Of a stretch of DNA of 64,000 nucleotides, positions 1-12,666 are shown piece after piece. How positions within the stretch are numbered: position 1 is the first letter of the stretch; every line of letters begins with the position of its first letter. Below the pieces are notes generated by a model, which had not been told where the DNA came from, searched no databases, and saw only the letters and a list, made by a program, of their open reading frames with translations. A program made the translations under genes and the position numbers. Origin of the DNA: Chrysomallon squamiferum (Eukaryota; Mollusca; Gastropoda; Neomphalida; Peltospiridae); assembly GCA_012295275.1 (NCBI GenBank), contig CM022674.1, positions 13,849,864 through 13,913,863 on the forward strand, given 5' to 3'.

Positions 1-213
1 AATAATAATAATAATAATAATAAAAATTTTAAAAAGTAAAAAGTAAACATACTATAACAACAACAACAAACAATAATAATAATAATATTCTATTACTACT
101 ACTACTACTACTATTATTACTACTACTACTACTACTACCACTACCACTACCACTACAACTACTACTACTACTAATGATAATAATAATAATAATAATAATA
201 ATAATGTTAACTT
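1..213. repeat. Compound trinucleotide microsatellite (AAT/ACT)
   Basis: An AAT run opens the window. After about 50 bp of simple A-rich sequence there are mixed AAT, ACT and ACC triplets up to about 204. The poly-Leu/Val frame that runs through it is a by-product of the repeat. From here to the swiprosin exon (1782) I see no other gene, only AT-rich DNA and one arm of an inverted repeat; this interval is probably intron of the swiprosin gene. Confidence 0.9.
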
Positions 214-897
214 ATCTGCCTCTGGCCATTGCACTACACTTTATTATTTTTCTAATTTAAAATGCATATAAATGTGTGTTTTTTTATAATTGTAACATTT
301 GTATCACTTTGATGCCTCTGGGGTTTAGCACCCTGAGGTAACAATTTCTTCTTATCATCCCAACACCATAGTACAAAACTGTTACATGTAGCAAACCCAG
401 GTACGTGAGACTGAAGTAGTTTGAATGTCTTAATAATCTTATCTATCATCATTTGTCTTTCTGAGAAGATTGATCACCAAACATTCTGACACATACTAAC
501 TGCATTGACATCTATGACATGTTAATTAATGCCAAACATTTTTAACAACAGATTTACTGATTTTGTTAAATATTATATGCAACAAACTGAGGTTAGATTG
601 GGTGATAAAAGTCTCAGAGGACCATGGTGTTATCTTCAGACTTCCTGTTGTTCTTACTGTTGCAGTGTTGTTGATTTTTTTTTTTTAAATATATTTTGTT
701 TTATGTTAAATAAATAAAGTTAAGAGCTGAAGCTAAAGCTTGATACTGATATGTTGCAAGATCAGTTCTGTTCATAGAGCTTTTTTCCCATTCCAACTCA
801 AGTATAGTACAATTGTTAATGTTTATCAAAAGATTTTGTATGTGTGTGGTTTATTTTATTTCTTGTTTTGGGGGTTTTTTTTGGTAAATAATAATAA

Positions 898-1099
898 ATG
901 ATTTTTTATATGTATAGCAAAGTTGCTTGTGATAAAGTATATGTTTGTAAAAAAAACAAAAAAGACCTTTCATGTCAAGGTTATATGACAGTACTGTTAG
1001 CAATAATATATAGACATACTATAGTCTTTTTCTTTCTTTCATCTGCTGCTTATTTTTCTTTCATTCATGTGTACAAACAAAAAAGAAATATAATTAGTG
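898..1099 (+). repeat. Left arm of a 200-bp inverted repeat
   Basis: Its reverse complement is present at 5678-5882, with roughly 90% identity by eye over about 200 bp and only a few substitutions and small indels. The most conserved block is near the inner edge, around the sequence TGTGTACAAACAAAAAAG. A short similar piece (TTTGTTTGTACATGTGAATG) occurs near 18256. That makes a dispersed repeat family more likely than a unique palindrome. I see no coding potential. Confidence 0.75.
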
Positions 1100-1781
1100 A
1101 AAGAAATGTAATTGTGGTCTAGTTGCATTGCAAAATAAATGATAAGCAATGAAACAAAATTAATTTGTAATGTTGGAGTTTAGGTCTACCATTTGTTAGC
1201 AGATATTTCAGTTATGCTGATAAGTCTGGTACAATAAAGTCATATAAAAACTGTTTAAGTGCATAAGTAGTGACAGTCATGAACACCATTTAGAAGGTTT
1301 TAAAAAAAAAAAAAAAAAAAACAGAAAATAAAATTAAAATAAATTCTTGTATCTGAAAAAAGTTTAATATACAATATTGATCAATTTCAGAAAAATTATT
1401 TTTATTACATTATACTTATATAATTTTATTTCGTTTTCTAAACAAAACTGACTGAAAGTAAAAAGCCACAATTAATTAATATTATCCTGTTGGGATATGA
1501 AACAACTGCAACATTTACAAGAAATTATCCAGAAAACCTAAAACCTAAAAAAAAATAAAATAAAATAAAATAAAATAAAAAAAATATATATATAAAGAGG
1601 GGAAATATGTAAATAGACAATAGTTTCGTAAGAATTCCCTTTTATAAAATATTTTCTGTTTACAAATTAAAATCTGATTTTATAATTCCACATTACAAAA
1701 ATTCTCTTAAATTAATTTCAACCCAAAATGAACCTCAAATCACAAAAAGGAAGAGAATTAGTCAATTACAAAGTGACTTAC

Positions 1782-1942
1782 TTGTTGAACGTTTTCTGAA
1801 AATCTTGTATCTGTTTTCTACTAAATTCTTTAAATTCGGTATACGGATTCCATACCATCGATGAAGGAACAACTCCTTCTTCATTGCCTTCGTTGATCCT
1901 ATCTCTTCTTTCCAATTTTTTAGCTAATTCTTCCGTAGCCAT
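1782..1942 (-). CDS. EFHD2: Swiprosin (EFHD1/EFHD2-like), first coding exon, partial gene
   Basis: This exon starts at the ATG at 1942 and ends at a GTAAGT donor after 53 codons plus two bases. The protein opens MATEELAKKLERRD, the start typical of swiprosins. It then has the very conserved block NPYTEFKEFSRKQI at about residues 32-45, which lies just before the paired EF-hands in EFHD1 and EFHD2. Swiprosins are small calcium-binding, actin-associated adaptor proteins with two EF-hands and a C-terminal coiled coil. The EF-hand exons are not in the 1.8 kb to the left, so they must lie outside the window. The start codon is supported by the family N terminus. I cannot choose between EFHD1 and EFHD2; many invertebrates have a single gene. 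Confidence 0.82.
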
Positions 1943-2258
1943 ATCGGCTCGCTGGCTCTGTCAAACTTTAATTAAGGAGGAAGTTATTACGAGAAAACAG
2001 CTTCCGGGTCGAGGGCCAGCGTTATGACCAGAACAAACAAGTGCGAATGTATAGTGTGACAGGATCTGATCATATGATAAATAAGGAAAATAATTTTATT
2101 ATGACGATAAAAATCTCTGGAAATTATTATTTTCCAATTTTGTTTCGGACTTTTTGTGGGGGCTTTTTGTTTTTGTTTTTTTAATGCTAATCCATCCCAA
2201 ACACCATTCCAAAATAAAACAAATAAAATATATATATATTTTTTTTTTTTTTTTACCC

Positions 2259-2261
<3 letters not shown>

Positions 2262-2308
<47 letters not shown>
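2262..2308. repeat. (GT)n microsatellite
   Basis: An almost pure GT run of about 23 units, preceded by a T-rich stretch. It lies between the swiprosin start and the hairpin cluster. The neighbouring sequence 2310-3000 is AT-rich and I see no gene in it. Confidence 0.9.
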
Positions 2309-2310
<2 letters not shown>

Positions 2311-3015
2311 GGTTTGTACGTTTTTTTAAGAGGAAGAGATAGCGATGATTACCATACTCATTTCGACAGTCTTCTTGTGTTAACAAAAAGCCCGCTTAAT
2401 CAGTTAACTGTAATATTATACGATAACTATTTGTATCTGTAATAACACAAGAGTTTTATAACAAGCGCAATTATATGTTGTGATAGTTTCAAATTCCATT
2501 AGATTCGGAAATACCAATAAATCGTTCACTGATTATTATAGTAAACTGTTCTGATATTTAATGGAGGTTACCCATAGTAATATACATTGTGTTATAAGAG
2601 TGAAATAAATTGCAATCATATCGATTTTCTGTCAACTGTTTTATTCTCTTTTCTTGTAAACAGTAATTAGAAATGTTGTTTTATGTACTAAATAAAGAAA
2701 AATGTCAAACTATTTTGCATGATATGGCAATTAAACACTAAAATGAGATGCCGAGCAATTAAAAACTGATATATTTAGAGCTTTTAATAATTATTATAAA
2801 ATAGCATTTTATTTCCTTACACTATAACCAACAGAAATATGACAGAAAGGCCCCATAAAATTGATTTATAAATGTATCTGTAAATGGCATAGTGTTCTTT
2901 CGTATAAAATTAAATAATTTACAAGTATAAAAACACAACTCTTCCATTAACGCCGACCCGTCCAGCTTTTTGACGTTGACCGGATGTGGAGTTTCTTTCA
3001 CGTCCGCCCTCGGCT

Positions 3016-3022
3016 TATATAA
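3016..3022 (+). promoter_or_regulatory. TATA box upstream of the hairpin cluster
   Basis: TATATAA sits in a locally GC-richer stretch of about 100 bp, which stands out in this AT-rich region. A start 25-30 bases downstream would fall at about 3045, exactly at the foot of the first hairpin. A fixed-spacing TATA is what Pol III type 3 genes (U6, 7SK, RNase P) use together with an upstream element. I cannot recognise that upstream element by eye, so a Pol II promoter is equally possible. Confidence 0.45.
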
Positions 3023-3046
3023 GCAGGCACTGAAAATTTTCCGTTA

Positions 3047-3186
3047 CCCTCATGAGCATGAGATCTGGCGATGTCAGATTTTGTGCCCATGAGGGCCGTG
3101 TTTGATTCATCAAGGGAGTCGAACACGTAAGTATAGCCTTCTCTGGTTATACTACTGTAGGCATATTAGACAAGTAATATTTACAG
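3047..3186 (+). ncRNA. Candidate structured non-coding RNA: four tandem hairpins
   Basis: Four hairpins follow one another almost without spacers. H1, 3047-3095: 20 pairs with a single A-C mismatch, 7-base loop. H2, 3097-3127: 12 pairs, 7-base loop. H3, 3130-3153: 9 pairs, 6-base loop. H4, 3155-3186: 5 plus 6 pairs with a small asymmetric internal loop, 6-base loop. G-U pairs are counted. A TATA box lies at the right distance upstream. The 3' end is unclear; a run of five T at 3280-3284 is one possible Pol III stop, but four T also occur inside H1. The upper part of H1 contains GATCTGGC paired to a GATT strand, which recalls the first hairpin of 7SK RNA. That resemblance is a hypothesis only. 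Other readings: an unknown snRNA, or a spliced 5' exon ending at GTAAGT (3127). Confidence 0.42.
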
Positions 3187-4027
3187 GACGTCCGTAATAA
3201 CGCAAGCTTGCAATCATATAAAACAAAAAAATAAAATATTCCTTGTCATTCTGCCTACAGATTATTCCTTCACCGATGGCTACTTTTTACACCATTTGGG
3301 GAAAAGCACTGTACCTTGAAAACAGCGACAATGAGTCACCTGGTGAGTGATGATACCCCCACCTTAGAGTGGTTAATACAGATCCATTTCAAAAATGAGT
3401 TCTGGGGGACTGTTTACCAAAGGTACAGCAACATATAGGAAACTATTTATGTAAGGAAATGTAATTATTAAAAACAAAAACTATAATAATAGTAACAAAA
3501 ACAGTAATAAATAAATTAAATAAATAAATAAATATTTTTTATATATATATATAAAGCCAAACAACAACAGTAATAAATAAATAAAGATTATATATATAAA
3601 GCCAAACAAGAAACCATTGAATAATTTTATTTATTTTCGAAAAGCTAAGGTTTTCGTAACGTCTGCTTTCAAACTGATAGGCCATTCTGATGACGTCAGT
3701 GAAACATCTAAATGACGTCACTAAATATGTAATCGAGAAATTAAACGTGGAGTAATATAGGCAAGATATTATAAAGAACAAAATAATTTGCGAAGGACAT
3801 CCACTGTGTAGTTTTTTTTATGAAAGTAGATGTTCATGTGATAAAGAAAAAAGAAAGACCTCTTGATCGCGACTTTATTATCAATCGTTTATATACAGTA
3901 TAAATATATATCTATTGATACATTTTTTAAAATAATTTTTACCTTTACAAATAAAAATAACTTACGTTTTGATAAAAGCCAATATGCTTGTACTGTTATA
4001 TTTAAATTATATATTTTTGCCTTTACA

Positions 4028-4075
<48 letters not shown>

Positions 4076-5165
4076 TTAAAATACTTCCAATAATACTTCA
4101 AAATTAAAGTAAATAAAGATTTTATTTATATTATATCTTCGTCTTTATTTTATAACACATTTTACAATAAAACAGCAGGATGATCACAAATTAAATATAG
4201 GTACAACTGGATTGTTTAGAATATCCGAGTTAGTCATCAAAATAAGCATTTACAGAACATTAAATGTTTCTTAAATTAATGATTAAAAAACAAATCAGAA
4301 AGAAAAGTTAGCACCCACGAATCTGAAGCAAGTCATACAAATATAGCCATTAATACGTATCCTAATGTTATCATGCTTTTAAAAAAATTACAGACATAAA
4401 GTTGCTTTTGTTATTACTGTATTTTTTTTAAAATAAATCAAATACAACAGAAGCAGATAGATAATAATTACAAAAAATAATGATTAAATAAATAATAACA
4501 ATAAAATAAAATAAATAATAAAAATAAAAATAAAAATAAATAAATAAATACATCTCGATTTTCCCTTACTAAAACAAACACAAAACCACATTTCTCATAA
4601 AAATCCACTAAAACAAAAGTGTGCTCTCCTGATTTAAAAGGTAAATGATAATTTTATTGGACTAATTTAGAAGGTAGGTCACTAATGGGTCAGCATAGTT
4701 CTGTGGTTAGATTTCTGACTCATCAAGTGATGGGTACACTTAGCTCAACATCAAGCAATTTCCAATTCCAACCAATGCAGAGAATTTACCAAAGATTACA
4801 TGAGTCTGTCTGTCTCTCATTTCAAATTTTTAAAATTATGTTAAGTGTGAATTATTTATTAATTTATGTTCATTACACCTAAATATTTTCTATAATAAGT
4901 ACTTTATTTTGGAACAATGACACTGTATAATCTATCAGTGAAAGTTGATAGTCATTTTAAGTGAATGTGTACTAATAAGCATTATACAATCTAAAATTAA
5001 TAAAATGTCTGATGTTATATTTAAATAATAAAATAGATACAAAAACTGTCACATATATTTATACATATGTATCCGTAGACTGCTGAATTAATAAATAATC
5101 ACAAACAAACTTTTCAGTAACACTTTAAATCACATAAACTTAAGCATGTATGGATATGTGCGTGC

Positions 5166-5197
<32 letters not shown>

Positions 5198-5677
5198 CTG
5201 AATTGTTAAGTCAACATGCTAACTACTGCTATTTGATTTATCAAACAAACAATAACACATGACAGAAAATATCTGAATATGAACAAACAGAATTATTATG
5301 ATCAATGAGTGCACTAGTCATTTAATTAAACCGTGGTGCAGATCTAAATGAATCCGTAAGAGATTAAGCAGAATGTAAGAAAACAATATACATAATCATC
5401 ATACAAGAAATTCACAACAGAATAAATAAAAGGTATAACAAAATTAGAATCATCATTACACTATTTGACACTATGTACAACATTCCAAATATAAAAAAAT
5501 ATTTTTTTACATTTTGCAAAGAAAAATAGAGAATGAGTTAATGATCCCTGATATTTTTTATTTTTCATATTTTATTACTTAGACAATAAACATCATGGAT
5601 TTCTTAGAAATTTAAAAAACATAAAAATAAAAAGGACAAACAAAAACAAAGCCCCCACAATACTACAGAAGACAAAA

Positions 5678-5882
5678 CACTAATTATATTTCTTTTTTGT
5701 TTGTACACATGAATGAAAGAAAAATAAGCAGCAGATGAAAGAAAGAAAAAGAATATAGTATGTCTGTATATTATTGCTAATACAGTACTGTCATATAACC
5801 TTAAAATGAAAGGTCTTTTTTTTTTTTGTTACAAACATATACTTTATCACAAGGAACTTTGCAATACATATAAAAAATATCA
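5678..5882 (-). repeat. Right arm of a 200-bp inverted repeat
   Basis: This is the inverted counterpart of 898-1099. The match ends abruptly at the inner side (5678), where both arms share the sequence CACTAATTATATTTC. On the outer side a weaker similarity may resume after an insertion near 6035, where an AC-rich run resembles the complement of about 840-885. Confidence 0.75.
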
Positions 5883-6950
5883 ACAATTTGATCTTGAAAA
5901 ATGTATCATCAGTATTATAAAAGTAGGATTATTGTTTCAAAATAAACATTTGATCAATTGTCATCTCAAAGAAATTAAAATAACTGTTCAAATAATAATG
6001 CAGACATCAATATAAACTTAACTAAAGTGATACCGCAAAAAAAACCCCCAGAAAACAAAACAATAAAAAAAACAAAATAAACCAACAACAAAATAAAACC
6101 CCACTTTGGTCTTCGGTCCGTTTTCATAACAAAAATAAATAATAATAATAAAAAATAATTTTAAATGTAAAAATATTCTAACCAGGATATAATAGTAAAA
6201 TACTGGGGCATAAATTTAGCCCAGTAGAAAATATATTTATTGTTTTTTTATGGCTAACACATTTGCTCATGTAGACAAAATTGCTATAGGAGTTTTAATT
6301 CTCTGTTTCAATTATATTGTCAACGACATCGTTAATTTGGTTTTAAATGTTTTTTTTTTTTTTTTTTTTTTTTATTTTTTTTTTTTTTCCATGCCTGAAT
6401 TGGTCGAATAATCTAAAATTGTAATGAAAAATACCATGGAAATGATATTTCTACTCTATTATTTTTTCAGTTTTAAAAAGAATAACACTGTTAACCTTTT
6501 TGTATATACTATTCTAAGTACAGTTTTTCTTCATTTTTCTTTATAGTAATTAATATTTTAGTTTATCTTTCACTATGTGAGCGATTAAGTAGAAAGCCAA
6601 ATGAAATTTCAGATATTTTAATCTCATATTATCTTGGCCATGTTTAAAAAAAATTAAATTGTAATTAGAAAATGATTAATTAGTTCATGTAATTAAGTTA
6701 TAATGATGAAAGTTATCAAGAGCATGTTAAATGCATGTAATCCATGATCAAGTGAATAAATGACGTAATTATTAAACAAATCTCAGCAAAAAATGCAAAG
6801 TACAATGTCAAATGTAAATATTCCATATATTTAAAAGTGTAATAGTCATGAAAAATCCTTTCCCCAACCTGAAATTACACTTTTATAATGACCAAAATAT
6901 GTATTTTATTAAAATTTCGGTAATAGTAAACCAATTTCCATAACCATTGT

Positions 6951-6956
6951 TTTATT
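6951..6956 (-). terminator. Poly(A) signal of the minus-strand SDF4 gene
   Basis: On the minus strand this is AATAAA, about 155 bases past the stop codon. A second AATAAA lies at 6905-6910. Given the AT content such hexamers are common, so only the position supports the call. Confidence 0.4.
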
Positions 6957-7108
6957 TAAAAAAAGAAAAAAGAAGCAAACCCAAAAACAACAACAACATT
7001 TATAATGATCCCAAAAACATCGTAAAACTTCAGATCCCAGTAACGTCAATGGATAAAAAAAAAACAAAAAAACCAAAAAACGCAAAATTCTCTACTCGAA
7101 AAAACATC

Positions 7109-7896
7109 CTAAAATTCATCATGGAAATTTCGAATCAAGTTTACGACTTTGCTGTTTAAAAATATATTCTTATGTTTCATTATTTCATCTTTGGAGAGTT
7201 CCCCATCTTGATCATCGTCTATCAATGAAATGAGATTTCTGGCCTCCATCAGTGCTTGAACTGGGTTCCGAGGATCAATATAGTTCTGAAATCAGAAACA
7301 ATTATGTTCCTAAAGACTCAAAATACCTTTTTTAAAAAATAGTAAATAATGAAGGGTCTATATTGTTGTTAACAAAATATAATAATGTTACTCTTAATTA
7401 TCAATAAACATTAAGACTTGCAGAAATTTTAAAATTATAAATTTTTTGTCAACATCTAGAATGTCAAAAAAAAACACCAATAAACTTCACCAAAACCCAT
7501 CCTGTTTTATTTTGCTGTGTATTCTAATCAGTTGCATTAATTTAATTAAGATAGATTTGTATTCCTTTCATATTTTATAATTAGCAAAAAAAATCGGTAA
7601 CAGAAATGTACTAAAGAATCATGTGTAAGAATAAAATATATATATGAAATGGTTTGTTTTGAGGTAAGTATACTTTAAAAATTACAAATAAAAATAAACA
7701 ATACTTTTAATTCTTGCACTGTGGCTATACCATCTCCATTTCTGTCGATTGACTCTCGAAATTCACGTTCTCGATCAGCCTGCCATTGTTTATCCATTTC
7801 CTGAAAATCATGACCTTCGACCTCTCCAGGCGGTAATGCCACAAACTCTTCCTCTGTCAAATTCTGGTCTCCATTTTTATCTGCAAATAACCAACA

Positions 7897-7935
<39 letters not shown>

Positions 7936-8130
7936 TTGTGACAATGAAATGCTTTTCAAAAGATCAGTCTTATTAGAGGTTTTGCAAAAGAACAAATTTG
8001 TTGTTATAAATCAAGTTTTCATAAAAATCACCTGTATTAAAATATTTTTAAAAACCACAACTACCTCAAACCAGTCTCATACCAAAATATTGCTTAAATA
8101 TATGCTAATAAAAACTTAAAAGTCTTTTAG

Positions 8131-8167
<37 letters not shown>

Positions 8168-9563
8168 CTCTTCTTTCAATTGAATTTCTTATTAAATATT
8201 TTAATTAATAGGACCAAATTTGTTTTCAGTTATCAAATTATGAATTTTCTATGCCTGTTCAAAAACAAGAACTACGTTATAGTGCTGAGCAGAGGTTGTG
8301 AAAACAGACTGAATCGACATCTTTATATTCACATGCACATCATTGAAAATATCCGAATATAAACAAACTCACAAACACACAAACACACACAGAGACAGAC
8401 AAAAAAACCCCACTAATATCAGACCCAGTGCTTATATTTCTGATTTAGAAGTATGTAACAGTCTTTATTTTATATTAATAAAACAAACACTAACCAAGAG
8501 TATTCAGAATATTGTACACCATTGAGTTCATCGCCTTCTCGCTTTGTTCAGGGTGTCTGAACACAAGAAACTCGGATTTGGACAAAGCATTGTCCACTGG
8601 ATCCACGTCCACATCCGTCCATCGGAATTTGTAATGTATAAGTTCATCTTTGTCTTAAAAATAATATAATATTTAAATTAATATTTAAAATTTGTTTTAT
8701 ATTCAATCCTGAAACCAAATTTTCAATTTTAAATTTATAAAAAAATTTAATTTAAAAATTATTAATTTGAAATTAAGAAGCTTTATATACTTTTCTATCT
8801 TTGCTTTTATAATTAAAAATAACTGTAAAATCAATTTATAAAAAATATACACATTTAAAGCATCTTCTTTTTGCAAATAACTGATTAATAACACAAAAAA
8901 AAATTCATCAAATTCTGAAATTTTATATAATAACATTTATAAATAATTTTGATATAAAAATGTATAAACAAAACAAGAAAAAAAAAAACAAAAAAATGTT
9001 CAAGGTATTTTAATTAAGACTAACACAAGATTACAAAACACTAACCTTCTTGACTTAGCTCGATCTGGTCGTAATCAATAACCTGTTTCTTTGCTTTATC
9101 AAGAGGATATCCTTTGGCTAAGAGAAAGTGTGTGTAATATACCTTCCATGGAATTGTCCCTGAGAAAAGAAAAGAATAATAAGAAGTAACCTACAAACGG
9201 CAGCTGTATATTTAGTATAGCTCTGGTACCATCAAGTTCTCCTGCAATAGATTCTCCACATTCTCACAAAAAACATCATACTTTTTAAAAATCATTAATT
9301 CTTTTTAACTGTTTTTAACTTTAGATTCATTTCAGTGTTTTAAAAAAAAAAAAAAATATATATATTAATTTTTTTACAATAATAAATAAATAAATAATAA
9401 ACAAACAAAAAACAAAAAATTCATCACAATTTCATTACTGATATAAAGCCCAGCTGAATTTTCAATAATTCTTTAGATTCATTTCAGTGTTCATTGTGAG
9501 GTGATAAAATATTAGAAAAATAAGAATAAATTTAAAAACTTCTAACAATAACAATAAAAATAA

Positions 9564-9606
<43 letters not shown>

Positions 9607-10963
9607 ACCAACAAACAAAAAAACAAAATAAGATTAAAACAAAAACAGTCACACAAAAAAAAAACTAGCTTTATTTTTTTTTTTTTTTTTTTACTATATA
9701 AATAAATATTTTCATTACTTCAAAATTACATTTGTCAGTGTTACTGTCTCTAGTCATTTTCTTATTATCATCAGATTTATTTTCTAATTGGTATTATAAG
9801 TTTTAACTTTAACAAATTGAAGCAGAATCTCTGCATAATATTTAACATCTAACAACTATACAGAAAATTTAAAAGAACATTTTTAAAAATTAATTGTACA
9901 AACCATTGGGATCAGGATTCAGATGTTCAAATATTTCATCGTTTTCTTTAATCGATTCTGCAAAATGTTCTTCCATCTTTTTAACAATCCAGCTTTCCAT
10001 TTCTGCCTCTGACAGAAGTCCATCAGAATCTGCATCAACTCTAGAAAAAGGAAATTCTTTAAAATTAAAAACTAAATTGTTATTATTATTACTACAAAGA
10101 TGAGATATCCCATTTATGTCAGACAGACAGTATTAACTGAATTGTTAAGTATTATTATTGTCATGATTAATTTTATCATCATCATAATTATTAATACTAT
10201 TAAGTTTTATTTGATGCTTGTAGACATAACATACAGTATTCCACTGAGGCATAAATATGTGAAATATATATTGCAACATGACAGTTTTCTACTCATATTT
10301 TACACAAACAAATAATTTTCATAAAATAATTATAAACTATTACAATAATTATTACTTTGCAAATATATCCTGAAGTTTCTTTATGGCATTTTCTTCAGTA
10401 TTGTCTTCAATGGCTTCATGGTTGCCTAGGAACAGCTCCTTGTGGTATTCTTTATTAAGATGGCCGTCCTGTTCCATCTTGACAGCATCAACATGATCCA
10501 CAGGCTTCAGTTGGTTGAGAGAAAGTTTTTCATCAGAGTTCACAGCTTTTTCAATAAACTTTAATTGTGTATCCTCAAGATTTGTTTTAAGTTTCAAAGA
10601 ACTGTCTTTTCTCACACTTAGATTGTCGTGTTCTATCTTCTGCAGAAGTTTATCTTTTTGCTGCACATCTACAGTGTCTTTTGGATTACCTTTAGTTAAA
10701 TCCTGTTTCAAATTACCTTTAGTTAAATCCAGTTTCAAATTATCTTTACTTAAATCCTGTTTCAAATTATCTTTACTTAAATCCTGTTTCAAATTATCTT
10801 TACTTAAATCCTGTTTCAAAGGACCACCCTGCATACTAAGTCGATCAGCTTTTTTGACCTCTGCTGTGTTTAGTTTTGAGTTTTTGAGAGTTTGAAGGGC
10901 AGGTCGTGTCACTGTTTGTTCAAATATTAACAGAAAGGTGAATGTCGTCAATAGCAACTTCAT
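7109..10963 (-). CDS. SDF4: Cab45/SDF4-family EF-hand protein, copy A, complete, six exons
   Basis: Exons from 5' to 3': 10963-10356, 10040-9904, 9159-9046, 8653-8495, 7880-7705, 7285-7109. All borders are GT-AG, all phases agree, and they give 456 residues. Residues 1-19 are a signal peptide. A 9-residue repeat follows (49-93). Then comes the family block VDHVDAVKMEQDGHLNKEYH and five EF-hand regions. Loops starting DADSDG, DKNGDQ, DRNGDG and DDDQDG are canonical; the second region is irregular. The chain ends in HDEF, matching the HEEF end of human Cab45. Cab45 is a soluble, calcium-binding secretory-pathway protein that helps sort cargo at the trans-Golgi. Human Cab45 is about 360 residues, so the extra length lies in the N-terminal segment. 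The ATG is chosen because it alone starts the signal peptide. A diverged copy starts 1.8 kb away on the other strand. Confidence 0.9.
10685..10819 (-). repeat. 27-bp coding tandem repeat, five units, in SDF4 copy A
   Basis: Five in-frame 27-bp units encode the 9-residue unit LKQDLSKDN, with variants LKLDLTKGN and LKQDLTKGN. Three consecutive units are nearly identical at DNA level, which suggests recent slippage. The unit is charged, lysine/aspartate-rich and probably unfolded. The paralogous copy on the plus strand has nothing like it at this position. Confidence 0.9.
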
Positions 10964-12624
10964 GATGTTCTGATGTTTATTAGTTTTGAGATGTGAAGAA
11001 GATCTCAGTAATTTGTTCTCCTTAATAACCTGGTTTTTCTTCTTATTTATAATGGCTAAAAGATCACATCCTTTTCTTTTTTTGGTTTCTTAAAAAAAAA
11101 TTCAGTAATAATAAATAAAAAATAAATAAAAAAATAAATCATTATAATTGGATAATGCCATGTGAAACTATGTTTCATGAGAAAAATTTTTTTTCAGTGA
11201 TCATCTTATATAAATACTTTTTTAACAGATATTGTCAGTGACTGTCAAAGATATTATGGCACAAACAACAAAATATTAACCTGATTAAATTATCAGAATC
11301 TTTCCACAGATACTTCCTATTATAATAAAATAGATTAATAAACTATATAAATAAAATGTAAAAGTGTATTTCATTTAAAATAAACATTAGACATTTCCAC
11401 AGTATCACAACACAACATCACAACTGCAATGAAAGCAGTATGTGAATATGACCAACATTTGGGATATTTTAATAATAGTGGGTCTCCCTGTCAAAACAAA
11501 TTCTGGATGTTTTAATTTAATTTTTGTATCAATACTGACAGACATAATTTATATTAATAAAATATTCTTTGTCTTTGTGATATATCAGCCAAGATTTTAA
11601 AACTGTCATGGTCACAATTTCTATAACGGTAATGAACGGCTAATATTCGCAATTATCAGTTCACAAAAATTTAATTTTTTCTCACAGGGTAACTAATTTA
11701 AATTTTATATGACTGTTGAAACGGTGCTTTTTGTATTGGAATAATAATTTAAAAAATAATAATAACAACAATTTAATTTTTCTCGAAAGTGCCTATAAAA
11801 GGCTGTTTACTGCTATAAGGTTCTCACTAAATGCAAACACACTGTCAAAATTATGAAACTAATATCTCAGATTCGTGACGATGATATTAATAAACACTTC
11901 AATAAAGACTATTTACGATATTGCAGACAACATGATATGTAACCATGTAATCATTAAATACAACCAAAAACCATGACTTTATCTAATATTTAATGTCATA
12001 GTACCAGTAACGCATAGGTTTATTATGCCATATATGATATTGGGTTATATTTGTATAACTGATGATATATCATTGATTCATTATATGATGATCATGGCAT
12101 ATTAAATATTTAAAAAACATTAATTACATCTAAAAATCTACAATAAAATATTTATTCCATTCCTTATAAAGAAATATAAATATTTATTTTGCTTAGTCTA
12201 AATATAAGTAAGAAAAGAAAGAAATACAAACAATTTGATCCAATAATCAAGCAACCGAACAAATCCCCAAGTTTTGCTAAACACGTCAATATCTTTCTCG
12301 GTTATCGCCCTTTACTTTATTTTTCGTGTTTAATTCCTTTTTGTGTGGAGCACCATTATATTTCGCCTTAAAGCAAGTCTACAAATGTTCCAGTAGGTAG
12401 ATGCTGGTGTGTTAGTTATTTTTGCGAGAGATAAATAATAATAATAATAATTAAAAAAATCTATTTCGTGATTATGTTTTATATTAAATGTTAAATTTTA
12501 CACTGGATTTTCGAAACTGAAAGTATAAGCAAAAGCACATACGTATTATTACCCTACACACATACATCTATACATACACGTTTGTTGTGAATTCTTTAGA
12601 TTTTATTATATAGTTATATATTCC

Positions 12625-12666
<42 letters not shown>

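Larger units (their letters stand above)
3345..7108. other. AT-rich intergenic DNA without a recognised gene
   Basis: This stretch holds several CRE-like TGACGTCA sites (about 3690-3720), an AAT microsatellite (4028-4073), a possible tRNA-derived SINE head near 4685-4805, a GT run at 5168-5196, the right arm of the inverted repeat (5678-5882) and a long T tract (6351-6388). No open frame here shows a protein family I recognise. The end at about 6900-7108 should be 3' untranslated sequence of the SDF4 gene. Confidence 0.6.

Noticed and set aside
3071-3341. A two-exon protein gene starting at the ATG at 3071 with splice-like sites at 3127 and 3261
   Set aside because: The frame is short, resembles no family, and its first exon coincides with the perfect hairpins, which explain the sequence better. 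Not fully excluded.
10515-10895. 126-residue open frame on the plus strand
   Set aside because: It is the complement of SDF4 copy A exon 1, and its periodicity comes from the 27-bp coding repeat on the minus strand.
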